DNA of 50,691 nucleotides from Bacillaceae bacterium UBA7792 (GCA_002480735.1 DLCS01000274.1:1-50691), one strand, 5' to 3'. Positions 1 through 11,030 are shown, numbered from the stretch's first letter. The notes: generated by a model not told the origin, from the letters alone. Program-made: numbers and translations.

Positions 1-79
1 CTTTGTCGTAGTAACGCAAAGTATATACCGTGAGATTTAATTTCTTTGCCACTTCGCTGATCGAATATTCCAACGTCAT
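1..79 (-). CDS. MerR-family transcriptional regulator, N-terminus only
   Basis: The first 26 codons of a gene that continues off the left edge are present. The peptide begins [17 protein letters not shown] and goes on to TLRYYDK, the typical first helix-turn-helix of MerR proteins (ISEVA..L.....TLRYYD). A strong Shine-Dalgarno sequence (AAAGGAGA) precedes the ATG. It lies divergent to a zinc alcohol dehydrogenase, and MerR-type palindromes lie in front of both genes. This arrangement resembles AdhR/AdhA of Bacillus subtilis, where AdhR responds to aldehydes. That assignment is inference, because the effector domain lies outside the window. Confidence 0.8.
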   Translation of the reverse strand, partial: MTLEYSISEVAKKLNLTVYTLRYYDK

Positions 80-104
80 TTATCTCCTTTTTTATATAGA
101 CTTC

Positions 105-114
105 GAGTTAACTC
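105..114. promoter_or_regulatory. MerR-type operator in front of the regulator gene
   Basis: The palindrome GAGTTAACTC lies 26 bases upstream of the regulator start. It repeats the core of the operator in front of the alcohol dehydrogenase. It probably mediates autoregulation. A candidate -10 (TATATA on the minus strand) follows, but the -35 is poor. Confidence 0.6.
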
Positions 115-215
115 TATGTATTGGCAAGACTTTATCATGATGAATGCGAAATGTCAAAACGTAACTTATGTGATTTGTGTTGTGTTCTGTTCTGTTCTGT
201 ATATAAAATTCTACC

Positions 216-246
216 TTGACCTAGAGTTAACTCTATGGTCTATTCT
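216..246 (+). promoter_or_regulatory. MerR-activated promoter of the alcohol dehydrogenase
   Basis: A -35 box TTGACC (216-221) and a -10 box TATTCT (241-246) are separated by 19 bases, the overlong spacer typical of MerR-controlled promoters. The spacer holds the perfect 14-base palindrome TAGAGTTAACTCTA (222-235). MerR proteins bind such spacers and twist the DNA to allow transcription. The site lies 65 bases before the dehydrogenase start, so the open frame reaching back to 116 is untranslated leader. Confidence 0.85.
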
Positions 247-310
247 AGTTTTGCAAGAGAGGAAACAAGTCAATTCTCTTAAAGAATCAGATTATTGGAG
301 GTTTAAACAA

Positions 311-1351
311 ATGATAACAGCGAAAGCACGTGCAGTAGATGGTCCAGACAAACCGTTTCGAGCTGCTGAAATTAAGAGACGTGATTTAGATTTACATGAT
401 GTTCTAATTGAAATTAAATATGCAGGAATATGCCATTCTGACATCCATACTGCTCATGGCGAAAGGGGTCCTGTGAACTATCCGCTCGTACCTGGACACG
501 AGATTGCGGGAATTGTCACGGGCGTAGGAGCAGAGGTTACAAAATACAAGGTTGGTGACCGGGTAGGAGTAGGCTGTATGGTTGATTCTTGCGGCGAATG
601 TGAGAACTGCCGTAAAGGAGAAGAACAATACTGTCTCAAAGGAAATATCCAAACCTATGCTGGTGTTGACAAATACGGCGAACCTACTCAGGGAGGATAT
701 TCTACTCACATAGTCGTACAGGAAGATTTCGTACTTAGAATTCCTGATAGTATCGAGCTTGACGTTGCAGCACCGTTACTTTGTGCAGGGATTACGACAT
801 ATTCTCCATTAAACCATTGGGGAGCTGGACCAGGAAAGAAAGTAGCTGTAGTTGGTATGGGCGGTCTTGGTCATATGGCTGTTCAAATTGCACATGCCAT
901 GGGTGCTGAGGTAACAGTTCTATCACAAACATTGAAGAAAAAGGATGATGGCTTGCAACTAGGGGCAGACCACTACTATGCAACAAGCGATCCAGAAACT
1001 TTCGAGAAACTTGCTGGAACCTTTGACTTAATTATTAATACAGTAAGTGCGAAAATAGACATCGATGCTTACTTTTCCCTACTCACTCTTGATGGAACCC
1101 TGGTTAATGTAGGTGCTCCTGGTGAGCCATTATCATTAAATGTGATGTCTCTTATCGGCCATCGTCGCTCATTTGCAGGTTCCATGATTGGAGGCATCCG
1201 AGAGACTCAGGAAATGTTGGATTTCTGTGCTAAACATAACATTGTTCCAAAAATTGAAGTCATTTCGGCTGACCAAATTGATGAAGCGTATGAGCGAGTA
1301 TTAGCCTCCGATGTGAAGTATCGTTTCGTAATTGATATTAGTACCATGTAA
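311..1351 (+). CDS. adhA: Zinc-dependent alcohol dehydrogenase, AdhA-like
   Basis: This is a 346-residue medium-chain alcohol dehydrogenase interconverting alcohols and aldehydes with NAD(P). Catalytic zinc ligands are Cys41 (GICHSD) and His63 (GHEIAG), with a third Cys in the LLCAG motif near residue 157. Structural zinc ligands are Cys94, Cys97, Cys100 and Cys108. The Rossmann nucleotide motif GMGGLGHMA follows. Length matches B. subtilis AdhA and the YahK/cinnamyl-alcohol subgroup. The ATG at 311 follows GGAGG by a normal distance and lies downstream of the MerR promoter, which rules out the longer frame from 116. It is probably induced by aldehydes through the divergent MerR regulator and may detoxify them; the substrate is inferred. 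Confidence 0.9.
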   Translation: MITAKARAVDGPDKPFRAAEIKRRDLDLHDVLIEIKYAGICHSDIHTAHGERGPVNYPLVPGHEIAGIVTGVGAEVTKYKVGDRVGVGCMVDSCGECENCRKGEEQYCLKGNIQTYAGVDKYGEPTQGGYSTHIVVQEDFVLRIPDSIELDVAAPLLCAGITTYSPLNHWGAGPGKKVAVVGMGGLGHMAVQIAHAMGAEVTVLSQTLKKKDDGLQLGADHYYATSDPETFEKLAGTFDLIINTVSAKIDIDAYFSLLTLDGTLVNVGAPGEPLSLNVMSLIGHRRSFAGSMIGGIRETQEMLDFCAKHNIVPKIEVISADQIDEAYERVLASDVKYRFVIDISTM

Positions 1352-1378
1352 TTTGTGTATATTTTTAATAGTAATTTT

Positions 1379-1420
1379 AAGGTGTCCTAGGAGTCCAGCT
1401 TTTGGGGCATCTTCTTATAT
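1379..1420 (+). terminator. Possible terminator after the alcohol dehydrogenase
   Basis: A nine-pair stem (1379-1387 with 1405-1413, including G-U pairs) is followed by a weakly T-rich stretch. It is plausible but not strong. Confidence 0.35.
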
Positions 1421-1477
1421 TTGCTGTATTTGAAATATGACAAGGAAAGACTAACAAAAAGGAAGGTGAATTAATAA

Positions 1478-2083
1478 ATGGACATGAAAGAGTTTATAGA
1501 TTTTTGTAAGAAAGGGAATCCGATTGCAGGTGAGGATAAAGAATTACATGGGCTATTAACCAAATGTAGCTATGAAGCTCAAAGGATAACAATGGAGTTG
1601 AACACATCCTATCATTCAAGGGAAGAGATTGTCGAGATTTTTAGTGAACTGACCGGCACCAAAGTTGATTCATCTTTTATGTGTTTTCCACCATTTTATA
1701 CAGATTTCGGTAAAAATATCACCATTGGAAAAAACGTGTTTTTCAACACAGGCTGTTCTTTTCAAGATAGAGGTGGAATCACGATAGGAGATGGTGCCCT
1801 AATTGGTATGAATGTCACGATTGCTACACTTAATCATGGGTTTTCTTTAGAAACTAGAAACACAACACACCCTTCTCCAGTCGTAATTGGCAAAAATGTT
1901 TGGATTGGATCAAACGCAACCATACTACCTGGTGTGGCAATTGGCGACAACTCTGTTATTGCAGCGGGAGCAGTTGTTACGAAGGATGTCCCAGAAAATA
2001 CGGTTGTTGCAGGAGTGCCTGCGAAAGTTATAAAGAACATAAATGAAGGAGTTGATAAAAGTGAAAAAAGTGAAAATAGCTGA
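1478..2083 (+). CDS. Sugar O-acetyltransferase (hexapeptide-repeat family)
   Basis: A 201-residue protein resembling maltose/galactoside O-acetyltransferases (Maa/LacA), which transfer acetyl from acetyl-CoA to sugars in the cytoplasm. An N-terminal Maa-type helical region (about 1-60) is followed by left-handed beta-helix repeats ([38 protein letters not shown]). The catalytic histidine is in TLNHGFS. The C-terminus has the family signature [19 protein letters not shown]. The ATG follows a GGAAGGTG ribosome site. The downstream reductase begins inside its last codons, suggesting translational coupling. The natural acceptor sugar cannot be read from the sequence. Confidence 0.85.
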   Translation: MDMKEFIDFCKKGNPIAGEDKELHGLLTKCSYEAQRITMELNTSYHSREEIVEIFSELTGTKVDSSFMCFPPFYTDFGKNITIGKNVFFNTGCSFQDRGGITIGDGALIGMNVTIATLNHGFSLETRNTTHPSPVVIGKNVWIGSNATILPGVAIGDNSVIAAGAVVTKDVPENTVVAGVPAKVIKNINEGVDKSEKSENS

Positions 2084-2909
2084 GAGAGAAGTTTTTCCTA
2101 TAGGCTTAGGTACCGCGAATATGGGAGACAAAGCAGACAAATTTGATCAAGAAGTAGAGGCAATAAGAGCTGGCCTTGATCATGGTGTTCAAGTTATTGA
2201 TACAGCTGAATCTTACGGTGATGGAAATTCTGAAATTTTAGTAGCTCACGCTATTAAACCTTATAAAAGAGAAAATCTATTCCTTGTCTCAAAAGTTCTT
2301 CCTAATAACGCTTCGAAAAAACAAATTCCTATAAGTTTAGATAACTCCTTAAAACGATTGAAAACAGATTATTTAGATCTTTATTTACTTCATTGGAAAG
2401 GCAGTATTCCGATGGAAGAAACAATAGAAGCAATGGAACAAGCTAAAATGCAAGGAAAAATCAAAGCCTGAGGGGTTTCTAATTTTGATGTGAAGGATAT
2501 GACAAACTTATTAAAACTTCCCAATGGTCCTCACTGTGCCACGAATCAAGTTCGTTATAATATAGGAGACCGAGGAATTGATTACGATTTAGTTCCCATG
2601 ATGAAAGAAAATAGCATGGCGTTAATGGCGTATGCTCCTATAGCGAGAGGAGATCGGTTAGGTGCTGATTTAACGAAACAAAAAGTTTTACTGGATATTT
2701 CGAAAAAGTATAACGCAGATGTTTTTCAAATATTATTAGCATGATGTATCCGTAATGGGCAGACCATTGCTATTCCACAGTCTAGTAATTTGGAACACGT
2801 GATAAACAACGTAAAAGCTGCGAATATTCAGCTGACAGAAGAAGATCTAGTAAAAATAGATTCTGTCTATCCAGAACCAAGTGTGAACGAGCCGCTGGCT
2901 TTGTGGTAG
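2061..2909 (+). pseudogene. Aldo/keto reductase interrupted by two in-frame TGA codons
   Basis: One reading frame of 282 codons encodes a whole aldo/keto reductase, from FPIGLGTANMGD through DTAESYGDG (catalytic Asp/Tyr region), LLHWKG and AIPQSSN to a TAG stop. Two in-frame TGA codons break it, at codon 137 (2469-2471) and codon 228 (2742-2744). Both sit where family members often carry Trp: GKIKA-*-GVSNF and LLA-*-CIRNG. Each is one G-to-A change from TGG. There are no frameshifts. The GTG at 2061 follows GAAGGAG by a normal distance; an ATG at 2043 is also possible. It is either a young pseudogene or a gene that relies on UGA readthrough. Confidence 0.8.
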
Positions 2910-2989
2910 ACAAAAGATCTTTTTAAGTTATAATGATCAAAGCCTAGAAGCTACCGATAACCCCAAAGCTAATCCCCATTATAGAACGT

Positions 2990-3036
2990 AAAGAGTCCCA
3001 TTTCTCAATATTAATATTGGGAAATCGGACTTTTTA
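2990..3036 (+). terminator. Terminator after the aldo/keto reductase
   Basis: A long inverted repeat (AAGAGTCC, ATTTC and CAATATT pairing with AATATTG, GAAAT and GGACTTTTT, with two small internal mismatches) ends in a T run. This is the main feature of the stretch 2910-3229; I see no gene there. Confidence 0.7.
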
Positions 3037-3229
3037 ATATTGTAATTTTCTTAACGTAGTAAATCTACTCCTAACACTACCCCTATTGCAAGTATCTGGG
3101 GTGTGAACCAAATAACTTTTCTGCAATCAATTTATCATCTTTATCAAAGCCCTTACTTTTAAAAAAATTTGGATTCTCTCGACTTTTTTCAATGGTTTTT
3201 CAGTCTAATATTTAAAGAGAGAATAGAAG

Positions 3230-3760
3230 GTGATTAAAATCTTTCCTTTTCCCAAAAGAAAAAAGCCAAATAAAGATATCTTTACAGATCTATTTAAGGA
3301 CTACCAGGATGATTTATATCGAATGGCGTTTACCTATACAAAGAATAAAGACGATGCCATGGATGTTGTTCAAGAAACTGCGTATCGTGCATATCAGAAA
3401 TTTGATTCTGTTAGGGAAATTAAATATATCAAGACTTGGTTAATAAAAATCACTATAAACTGTGCCATTGATTTATTAAGAAAGAAACAGAGGATTTTCC
3501 CTGTAGAACTGACTGATAAGGATAAATTGGCTGCTACAGAAAACGATGATATTCCGCTAACACTTTCGTTAATCGAATTATTAGAGGTCTTAAATGTACA
3601 GGAGAGAACTATTATATTCTTAAAATACTACCAAGGATGTACCTTTAATGAAATTGCAGAAATTCTTAATTTGCCTGCAAGTACCGTTAAATCTAACCAT
3701 TATAGAGCTTTAGAAAAGCTCCGTAATTCTGTAAGGAGGGAAGATTTATATGGACAATAA
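3230..3760 (+). CDS. ECF-type RNA polymerase sigma factor
   Basis: A 176-residue sigma-70-family factor of the extracytoplasmic-function class, comparable in length to B. subtilis SigV. Region 2 (about residues 20-90) has DLFKDYQDDLYRMAFTYT, VVQETAYRAYQKF and IKTWLIKITINCAIDLLRKK. Region 4 (about 110-170) has VQERTIIFLKYYQGCTFNEI and the recognition helix PASTVKSNHYRALEKL. It would direct RNA polymerase to a small stress regulon. The GTG start is uncertain: AAGG directly abuts it, and no ATG lies near. It overlaps the next gene by 11 bases, the usual layout of a sigma/anti-sigma pair. I could not identify an autoregulatory ECF promoter upstream. Confidence 0.85.
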   Translation: MIKIFPFPKRKKPNKDIFTDLFKDYQDDLYRMAFTYTKNKDDAMDVVQETAYRAYQKFDSVREIKYIKTWLIKITINCAIDLLRKKQRIFPVELTDKDKLAATENDDIPLTLSLIELLEVLNVQERTIIFLKYYQGCTFNEIAEILNLPASTVKSNHYRALEKLRNSVRREDLYGQ

Positions 3761-4763
3761 AATAAAGAGCGAGTTTGAGAAAATTAAAATTCCTTCAGAA
3801 TTAGACATGAAAATACAAACTGGCATTATGCGATTTGAAGTTGAAAGAAATAGTCTCAAAAAAAGGTGGCCAAGGAAAAGTATCCTTGTAGCCTGTTCAG
3901 CCGTCTTAATCATTGGATTATTATTCGGTTCAGCTTTTTTATCCCCAACTATGGCTAATATTGTAACTAAAATACCGTATTTAGGTGATATTTTTGAATC
4001 AAAACAGATAATAAATACTATTTCAGAAGAATTAGATGAAAAAGGTTATCAGACTACAGACATATCAATTCAATTTAAATCAAATCCTAGTATCAATGTT
4101 ACACTCCAAGGTGATAAACAGTATTTTACCAGTGTTAAGAAAGATGTGAGGGAGCTAATTGAAGAGATCCTCCAATTTAGGGGTTATGATAGCTATAAGA
4201 TAAATCTTTCACACGAAAGAAATATATCAGAAGATAATGCTAGTAGCAGTTCAACCGAACAAACAAAAATGTTTCAAGAAATATATAGGAAGGCCCAAGA
4301 AAGAAACCTTGAGTTAATCGGAATAGGAATCAGACCAGATAACAAGAAATTCATCGTTAATATTCCGAGTTCGAGTAACTCTAAAACAGATTTGGAGGAA
4401 CTTATCCTCAGTGTTGCAGAAGCATATGGTTGGAACGAATACTTAGTAGAATTTGAAATAGTGGATATGGCAAAGCAGAAGCAAGCACATAAATGGAATG
4501 AAATTATTAGTGCTATTTCGGAAGGACTAATCGGAAATAGTGAATTTCATGTAAAAGAAGTAGGATACTCGAACAATAAACAACCTTTTACGATTTACAT
4601 TTATACAACCCTTAACTCATTAGAATCTCAAGAAAAAGATCAGATAATTGAGATTGAAAATATGATAGCTGAATTAATCAATTCAGATAAGGCTCAAGAA
4701 CTGATCAAAGGGGAAGAATATCAAGTCATCATTAAAAACAAAGATAACAAACAAATCAATTAA
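3750..4763 (+). CDS. Putative membrane-anchored anti-sigma factor (DUF4179/DUF4030-like)
   Basis: A 337-residue protein with a cytoplasmic N-terminus of about 45 residues, one membrane segment (about 46-66, SILVACSAVLIIGLLFGSAF) and a large external domain. The sequence after the membrane segment (LSPTMANIVTKIPYLGDIF) resembles DUF4179-type anti-sigma proteins. The remaining domain looks DUF4030-like, with repeated INVTLQG/FIVNIP elements. It is translated from an AAGGAGGG site inside the end of the sigma gene. By analogy to such pairs it should hold the sigma factor inactive at the membrane until an envelope signal is sensed. The signal is unknown. The short N-terminus lacks an obvious zinc-binding HxxxCxxC motif. 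Confidence 0.7.
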   Translation: MDNKIKSEFEKIKIPSELDMKIQTGIMRFEVERNSLKKRWPRKSILVACSAVLIIGLLFGSAFLSPTMANIVTKIPYLGDIFESKQIINTISEELDEKGYQTTDISIQFKSNPSINVTLQGDKQYFTSVKKDVRELIEEILQFRGYDSYKINLSHERNISEDNASSSSTEQTKMFQEIYRKAQERNLELIGIGIRPDNKKFIVNIPSSSNSKTDLEELILSVAEAYGWNEYLVEFEIVDMAKQKQAHKWNEIISAISEGLIGNSEFHVKEVGYSNNKQPFTIYIYTTLNSLESQEKDQIIEIENMIAELINSDKAQELIKGEEYQVIIKNKDNKQIN

Positions 4764-4864
4764 ACAGGTCGCAACAAATTGTAATCTAATAATGCCACTC
4801 TATAATACCTAGAAATTGGTATGGGGTTTCACCCTAATCATTCCAAAAAGCATGTCAAAGATGA

Positions 4865-4907
4865 GGGGAGCAGTAGATTTTAACTGCTCCCCTTCAATAT
4901 TAACTTT
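4865..4907 (+). terminator. Terminator after the sigma/anti-sigma operon
   Basis: A perfect ten-base stem GGGGAGCAGT / ACTGCTCCCC (4865-4874 with 4883-4892) has an eight-base loop and an A/T-rich but not strictly T-rich tail. Apart from this hairpin I see nothing certain between 4764 and 5136. Confidence 0.6.
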
Positions 4908-5136
4908 ATAAGTTTAGTTCATTTATAAATCGAATTTTACACTTTCTTCTTTATTCAATATCCTTTTACTCCCTTGTGTAGTAAGGGTTCACAGCGGGTT
5001 AATTTGTATCCAAAACTCTTCTATAAGCTCTAAATTTAGATAAGTAATAATCAGAGAAAAATCACATAATAGAGTCATCTTGTTACTTAGACCATTTTTA
5101 GTAACAGCGGAAAGAAGTAAGGTTGGTGTTTCTATA

Positions 5137-5448
5137 ATGAAATCTAGAATAGATAAAGAAAGGGAAATAAGAAGAGAACAGAGAGACAGATTTGTTTTTT
5201 GGCTATTAAGAATTGGATGGATTGGTATCAATATCATAGTAATCAAATATTGGCGGCACCTTGGCTGGTGGTTCTATATTCTTTGTCTTGCCATTTTGAT
5301 ATTGGGGCTTATTCCTATTGAAAAAAGATTAATACCATTAGAGGCAGAACGGCAAGACCGTAAGATTCGAAGGCAGTATCCTGTTATCAAAAAAAGGGAA
5401 TTGGCTCACCTTCACCAATTTCCTTCGTGCTTTGAAAAATCATATTGA
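5137..5448 (+). CDS. Small predicted membrane protein, function unknown
   Basis: A 103-residue protein, not recognised. It has a charged N-terminus (KSRIDKEREIRREQRDR), then two adjacent hydrophobic segments (about 20-38, FVFWLLRIGWIGINIIVI, and about 46-63, WWFYILCLAILILGLIPI) and a basic C-terminal tail. The ATG at 5137 is preferred over the TTG at 5080 because the first residues after it are typical of a cytoplasmic tail, but neither start has a strong ribosome site. It stands alone between a terminator and the convergent PRD regulator. Confidence 0.5.
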   Translation: MKSRIDKEREIRREQRDRFVFWLLRIGWIGINIIVIKYWRHLGWWFYILCLAILILGLIPIEKRLIPLEAERQDRKIRRQYPVIKKRELAHLHQFPSCFEKSY

Positions 5449-5454
5449 TTAGAG

Positions 5455-5484
5455 TTTCACTCGCTATTCGGTTGAATAGTGAAC
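5455..5484. terminator. Possible bidirectional terminator
   Basis: An imperfect inverted repeat (GTTTCAC..CTATTC with GAATAG.TGAAC) lies between the convergent ends of the small membrane protein and the PRD regulator. T-rich sequence follows only on the plus strand. Confidence 0.3.
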
Positions 5485-7395
5485 TTATATTTTATCCATT
5501 AAATGGGCAATTTTGTCCATAAAGTCCTTATAATCAATGGCTTTCGTCAATTCCTTTACATTTTCCCACTCAGATAATATGTTAATAAAGCTCTCAAACA
5601 CTTGGCTGAATAGCTGCCGTTGTGTTTGATTAATAGCAATCATTGTGATAATTTGGACCTGCTCTTCTCCCCATTTTACAGGTTTGTCATTAATAATAAT
5701 GCATATTCCTGTTCTATTTGCATCCATTTTCATGGAATGGGGGACAGCTACATTATTGTTAAAAGCAGTTGATGACATTTTTTCTCGTTCTAAAACAGAT
5801 CCACAATAATCCTTTTTAACATATTTCTTTTCATAAAGTTTTTCGGACATGTATTTTATATATTCCTCGGCATTATCTAAATAAATGTTTTTCATAAATA
5901 ATTCTTCGTTGAAAAACATCTCAAGGTAATTTTTTACTTTTAAGATATTTTTTCGTTCACTTAGTTTTACAAGAAGATTTTGAATATGTTCGTAATCCTC
6001 TTTGGTTATATAGGGATGAACGAAAACAGTCGGAATTTGTAATGATTTAACCGGAAGTGTCGTAATGATAAATTCGATTTTATCGGTATTCAGTAAATCA
6101 TCTATTTCCGGGGTTACTTGAATAATTTCGATTGAATCCTTGAATTTTGCTTCAATTTTTTGAACTAAATTTATTTGCATATCATAATAATTAGGGCAAA
6201 CAACAGCACATAAAATTTTTGTTTCCAACTCTTTTTTTCGTTCAAAAAATGCCCCAATATGAAAAGCAATATATGCGATTTCATCTTCCTTAATTACGAT
6301 GCTTTCCATTTTTTGCAGCTCATTGGAGATAAAAACTGAAATTTCGTATATTAATGGGTATGTGTCCTTCAATCTATAGGTTAAAGGATTTCTAGACCAT
6401 TGTTTATTTTTTGCTCTAAATACTAGATTCCGAATATGCAATGTAAACTTAACAATAAATTCGTTATCAGAAAGGTCAATGAAATAAGATTCATGCACTT
6501 TTTCCAAGAGTTTCTGAGTGAGTTCAATATAATGTTTATCCACAAAACCTGTTAAAGAATCAGGTGTCAATGTTTGATAATTTAAAAGTGTCGTCTTACT
6601 CGAAAGCAAAAGTACTAAATAATATCTTTCAGCTTCGTTAAATGTGATTCCATATTTATTTTCAATCATATCAGCAATGTCTTTTGCAGCAGTAATTTCT
6701 GAATTACCTTTTAACATTTTTGTCTGCAAATTTTGCTTAATTGATTTATTATTTTTAATGCGATCCATAGTAATGACTAAATGTAAAATAATACTGTTGA
6801 TTGAATATTCATTAATAAGCAGGTTGTTTTTTTCTAAAATACTTATGACATTTTCCTTTAATTGAGTGATATTGTAATCTTTAAATAGTTTCTGCACTTT
6901 AATCGTGCTTAAAAAATGTGGTGAAGCCTCCTGTGAAATGATATGGCTCATTAGTTTCCGCTTTGCCGTTTCTTCCCCTACCAAGATGAGCATGTCATTT
7001 CTCCGTTTCACTTTTAAATGAAATGGGGCAATTTGACCATTGGCAATAACAATATCATTTTCTATCGTGGATGTACTGACAAATATCTTTTCACTTAAAT
7101 CAAAAATATCTAATCCTTCAGTGTTTATGATTAATTCCTTTAAAATCATATTTATTCGTTTCGAAGGTGTGTCTTGAGTTTGAGAAGAGGATGCACCTTC
7201 TTGACTTTCGGTCGTCATCAATTTATATCCATTTTGAGAAGCAGATATAATTGGTTTATCTTGATTGATAGCACTTACATAATTACGGATCGTTCTGGTT
7301 GAAACCTTAAAATGATTTGCCAGAGCACTTGCTGTAACCCAATCATTTTGAGCCTCTAGATAATTGAGAAAAGCTCTTAATTTTTGATTTCCCAT
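5485..7395 (-). CDS. PRD-containing transcriptional regulator (LicR/BglG family)
   Basis: A protein of about 636 residues controlling the divergent PTS operon. Domains in order: N-terminal DeoR-like helix-turn-helix (VTASALANHFKVSTRTIRNY), a second Mga-like helix-turn-helix (about 90-160), PRD1 with ILHLVI (about 175-290), PRD2 with LHIRNLVF and AFHIGAFFER (about 295-400), an EIIB-like domain beginning CAVVCPNYYD, and a C-terminal EIIA-like domain with the phosphorylatable histidine in AVPHSM. Such proteins are activated by HPr phosphorylation of PRD histidines and inhibited by their cognate PTS. PRD1 keeps one obvious histidine while its second conserved position looks lost. Three starts (GTG 7401, ATG 7398, ATG 7395) follow GGGGTGA; the third has the best spacing. 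Confidence 0.85.
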   Translation of the reverse strand: MGNQKLRAFLNYLEAQNDWVTASALANHFKVSTRTIRNYVSAINQDKPIISASQNGYKLMTTESQEGASSSQTQDTPSKRINMILKELIINTEGLDIFDLSEKIFVSTSTIENDIVIANGQIAPFHLKVKRRNDMLILVGEETAKRKLMSHIISQEASPHFLSTIKVQKLFKDYNITQLKENVISILEKNNLLINEYSINSIILHLVITMDRIKNNKSIKQNLQTKMLKGNSEITAAKDIADMIENKYGITFNEAERYYLVLLLSSKTTLLNYQTLTPDSLTGFVDKHYIELTQKLLEKVHESYFIDLSDNEFIVKFTLHIRNLVFRAKNKQWSRNPLTYRLKDTYPLIYEISVFISNELQKMESIVIKEDEIAYIAFHIGAFFERKKELETKILCAVVCPNYYDMQINLVQKIEAKFKDSIEIIQVTPEIDDLLNTDKIEFIITTLPVKSLQIPTVFVHPYITKEDYEHIQNLLVKLSERKNILKVKNYLEMFFNEELFMKNIYLDNAEEYIKYMSEKLYEKKYVKKDYCGSVLEREKMSSTAFNNNVAVPHSMKMDANRTGICIIINDKPVKWGEEQVQIITMIAINQTQRQLFSQVFESFINILSEWENVKELTKAIDYKDFMDKIAHLMDKI

Positions 7396-7464
7396 CATCA
7401 CTCACCCCGCCTTATCTCAACTAATATGATTAGTATAGTACAGGCAAAAAATAATAAGTCATTT

Positions 7465-7492
7465 AAAATTTTCCTAAGGGTAGGAAAATTTT
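7465..7492. promoter_or_regulatory. Perfect inverted repeat, candidate operator of the PRD regulator
   Basis: Arms AAAATTTTCCTA (7465-7476) and TAGGAAAATTTT (7481-7492) are perfect 12-base complements around AGGG. The TTTCCT/AGGAAA core recurs twice more upstream of the PTS operon. It lies in the divergent intergenic region, closer to the regulator. It could be a DNA operator; the symmetry also allows an RNA hairpin. Confidence 0.55.
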
Positions 7493-7534
7493 TTGTTTAA
7501 TAAGTCGTTAATTATAAAAACCCTTGTTACACCT

Positions 7535-7548
7535 TGAAAGCGTATTCA
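7535..7548. promoter_or_regulatory. Catabolite-response element (cre)
   Basis: TGAAAGCGTATTCA matches the CcpA cre consensus TGWAANCGNTNWCA at all but one position. It lies about 90 bases upstream of the first PTS gene and touches the second inverted repeat. This suggests glucose repression of the operon through CcpA. Confidence 0.6.
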
Positions 7549-7596
7549 ACTTTCCTGGGGTTAGGAAAGTTTCCGGTTGGTACCGCTTTCCTAACC
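7548..7596. promoter_or_regulatory. Nested, mutually exclusive inverted repeats before the PTS operon
   Basis: Three arms share the TTTCCT core: A AACTTTCCT (7548-7556), B AGGAAAGTT (7563-7571) and C CTTTCCTAACC (7586-7596). A pairs with B over nine bases. B, read as GGTTAGGAAAG (7559-7569), pairs perfectly with C over eleven bases. A-B and B-C cannot form together. They are either adjacent operator half-sites for the PRD regulator or a switchable RNA structure; the start of transcription is not known. Confidence 0.5.
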
Positions 7597-7636
7597 GTGA
7601 CATACTGAACGTGTAAACAAAAGGAGGAGAAATATC

Positions 7637-7957
7637 ATGACAAAAAAAGTTTTATTAGTTTGTGGAGCAGGAGCATCATCTGGTTTTATGGCGGCAGCGG
7701 CTCGAAAGGCTGTCAAAAAATTAGGTGCAGATATAGAATTTAAGGCAAAAAGTGAGTCGGAACTTGGCGAACATTTAAATAGCATTGATTTACTGTTGGT
7801 TGCACCACATTTGAAATACATGATTGACGATGTAAAAGGCCCATGTGAAGCAGCGGGCGTTAAATATGGCATCATTCCACAAAGAGTGTATGGCTCATTA
7901 GACGGTCAAGGCTTAGTTAAGGTTGCTACAGAAATTTTAGAAGGCGGTGAACAATAA
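7637..7957 (+). CDS. PTS lactose/cellobiose-family IIB component
   Basis: A 106-residue cytoplasmic phosphotransferase protein that carries phosphate on Cys9 (LLVCGAGASSGFM) and passes it to the incoming sugar bound by IIC. Length and the VAPHLKYMIDDV segment fit the LicB/CelA family. The ATG has a strong AAGGAGGAG site. It is the first gene of a four-gene operon (IIB, IIA, IIC, phospho-glycosidase), overlapping or abutting each next gene. Sugar specificity (a beta-glucoside or related compound) is inferred from the family only. Confidence 0.92.
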   Translation: MTKKVLLVCGAGASSGFMAAAARKAVKKLGADIEFKAKSESELGEHLNSIDLLLVAPHLKYMIDDVKGPCEAAGVKYGIIPQRVYGSLDGQGLVKVATEILEGGEQ

Positions 7958-8277
7958 TGGAACAAGTAAGTAAAGAAGAACTTGCACTGATTTCCATGAA
8001 TGTAATCCTTCATGCCGGCAATGCACGCGATTTTGTTTATCAAGCTGTGGACAAAGCTTCAAATGGAGATTTTGATCAGGCGGATGAATTAATGAATCAA
8101 GCAAATGAAGAAATCATCACAGCTCATAAAGCTCAAACAGAGACGCTACAAAAAGAGGCTGAAGGATTTGATTTCCCGTTTTCACCATTATTTGGCCATG
8201 CTCAAGATACATTAATGACTGTTAAAGCAGAAATGAACGTAATGCGGGAGATTATCAAATTATACAAAAGACTATAA
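7957..8277 (+). CDS. PTS lactose/cellobiose-family IIA component
   Basis: A 106-residue helical protein that receives phosphate from HPr and donates it to IIB. The active-site histidine is His81 in GHAQDTLM, the family signature; a second conserved histidine is His57 (TAHKAQT). Its ATG overlaps the IIB stop codon, indicating coupled translation. Family members are trimeric and cytoplasmic. Confidence 0.92.
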   Translation: MEQVSKEELALISMNVILHAGNARDFVYQAVDKASNGDFDQADELMNQANEEIITAHKAQTETLQKEAEGFDFPFSPLFGHAQDTLMTVKAEMNVMREIIKLYKRL

Positions 8278-8289
8278 GGGGTGAAAAAG

Positions 8290-10991
<2,702 letters not shown>

Positions 10992-11030
10992 ACAAGAAAA
11001 CATAGTTTAATTTACCACTGAATTTTTAGG

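Noticed and set aside
116..310. Longer start for the alcohol dehydrogenase
   Set aside because: The extra 65 codons span the MerR promoter and have no ribosome site; the family begins at the ATG at 311.
2469..2744. TGA codons of the aldo/keto reductase read as selenocysteine
   Set aside because: Both positions correspond to Trp in homologues, not Cys, and no Sec-insertion hairpin was seen directly after either codon.
7575..7590. Sigma-54 promoter before the PTS operon (TTGGTACCGCTTTCC)
   Set aside because: The -24 GG is present but the -12 GC is not, and the regulator lacks a sigma-54 AAA+ domain.
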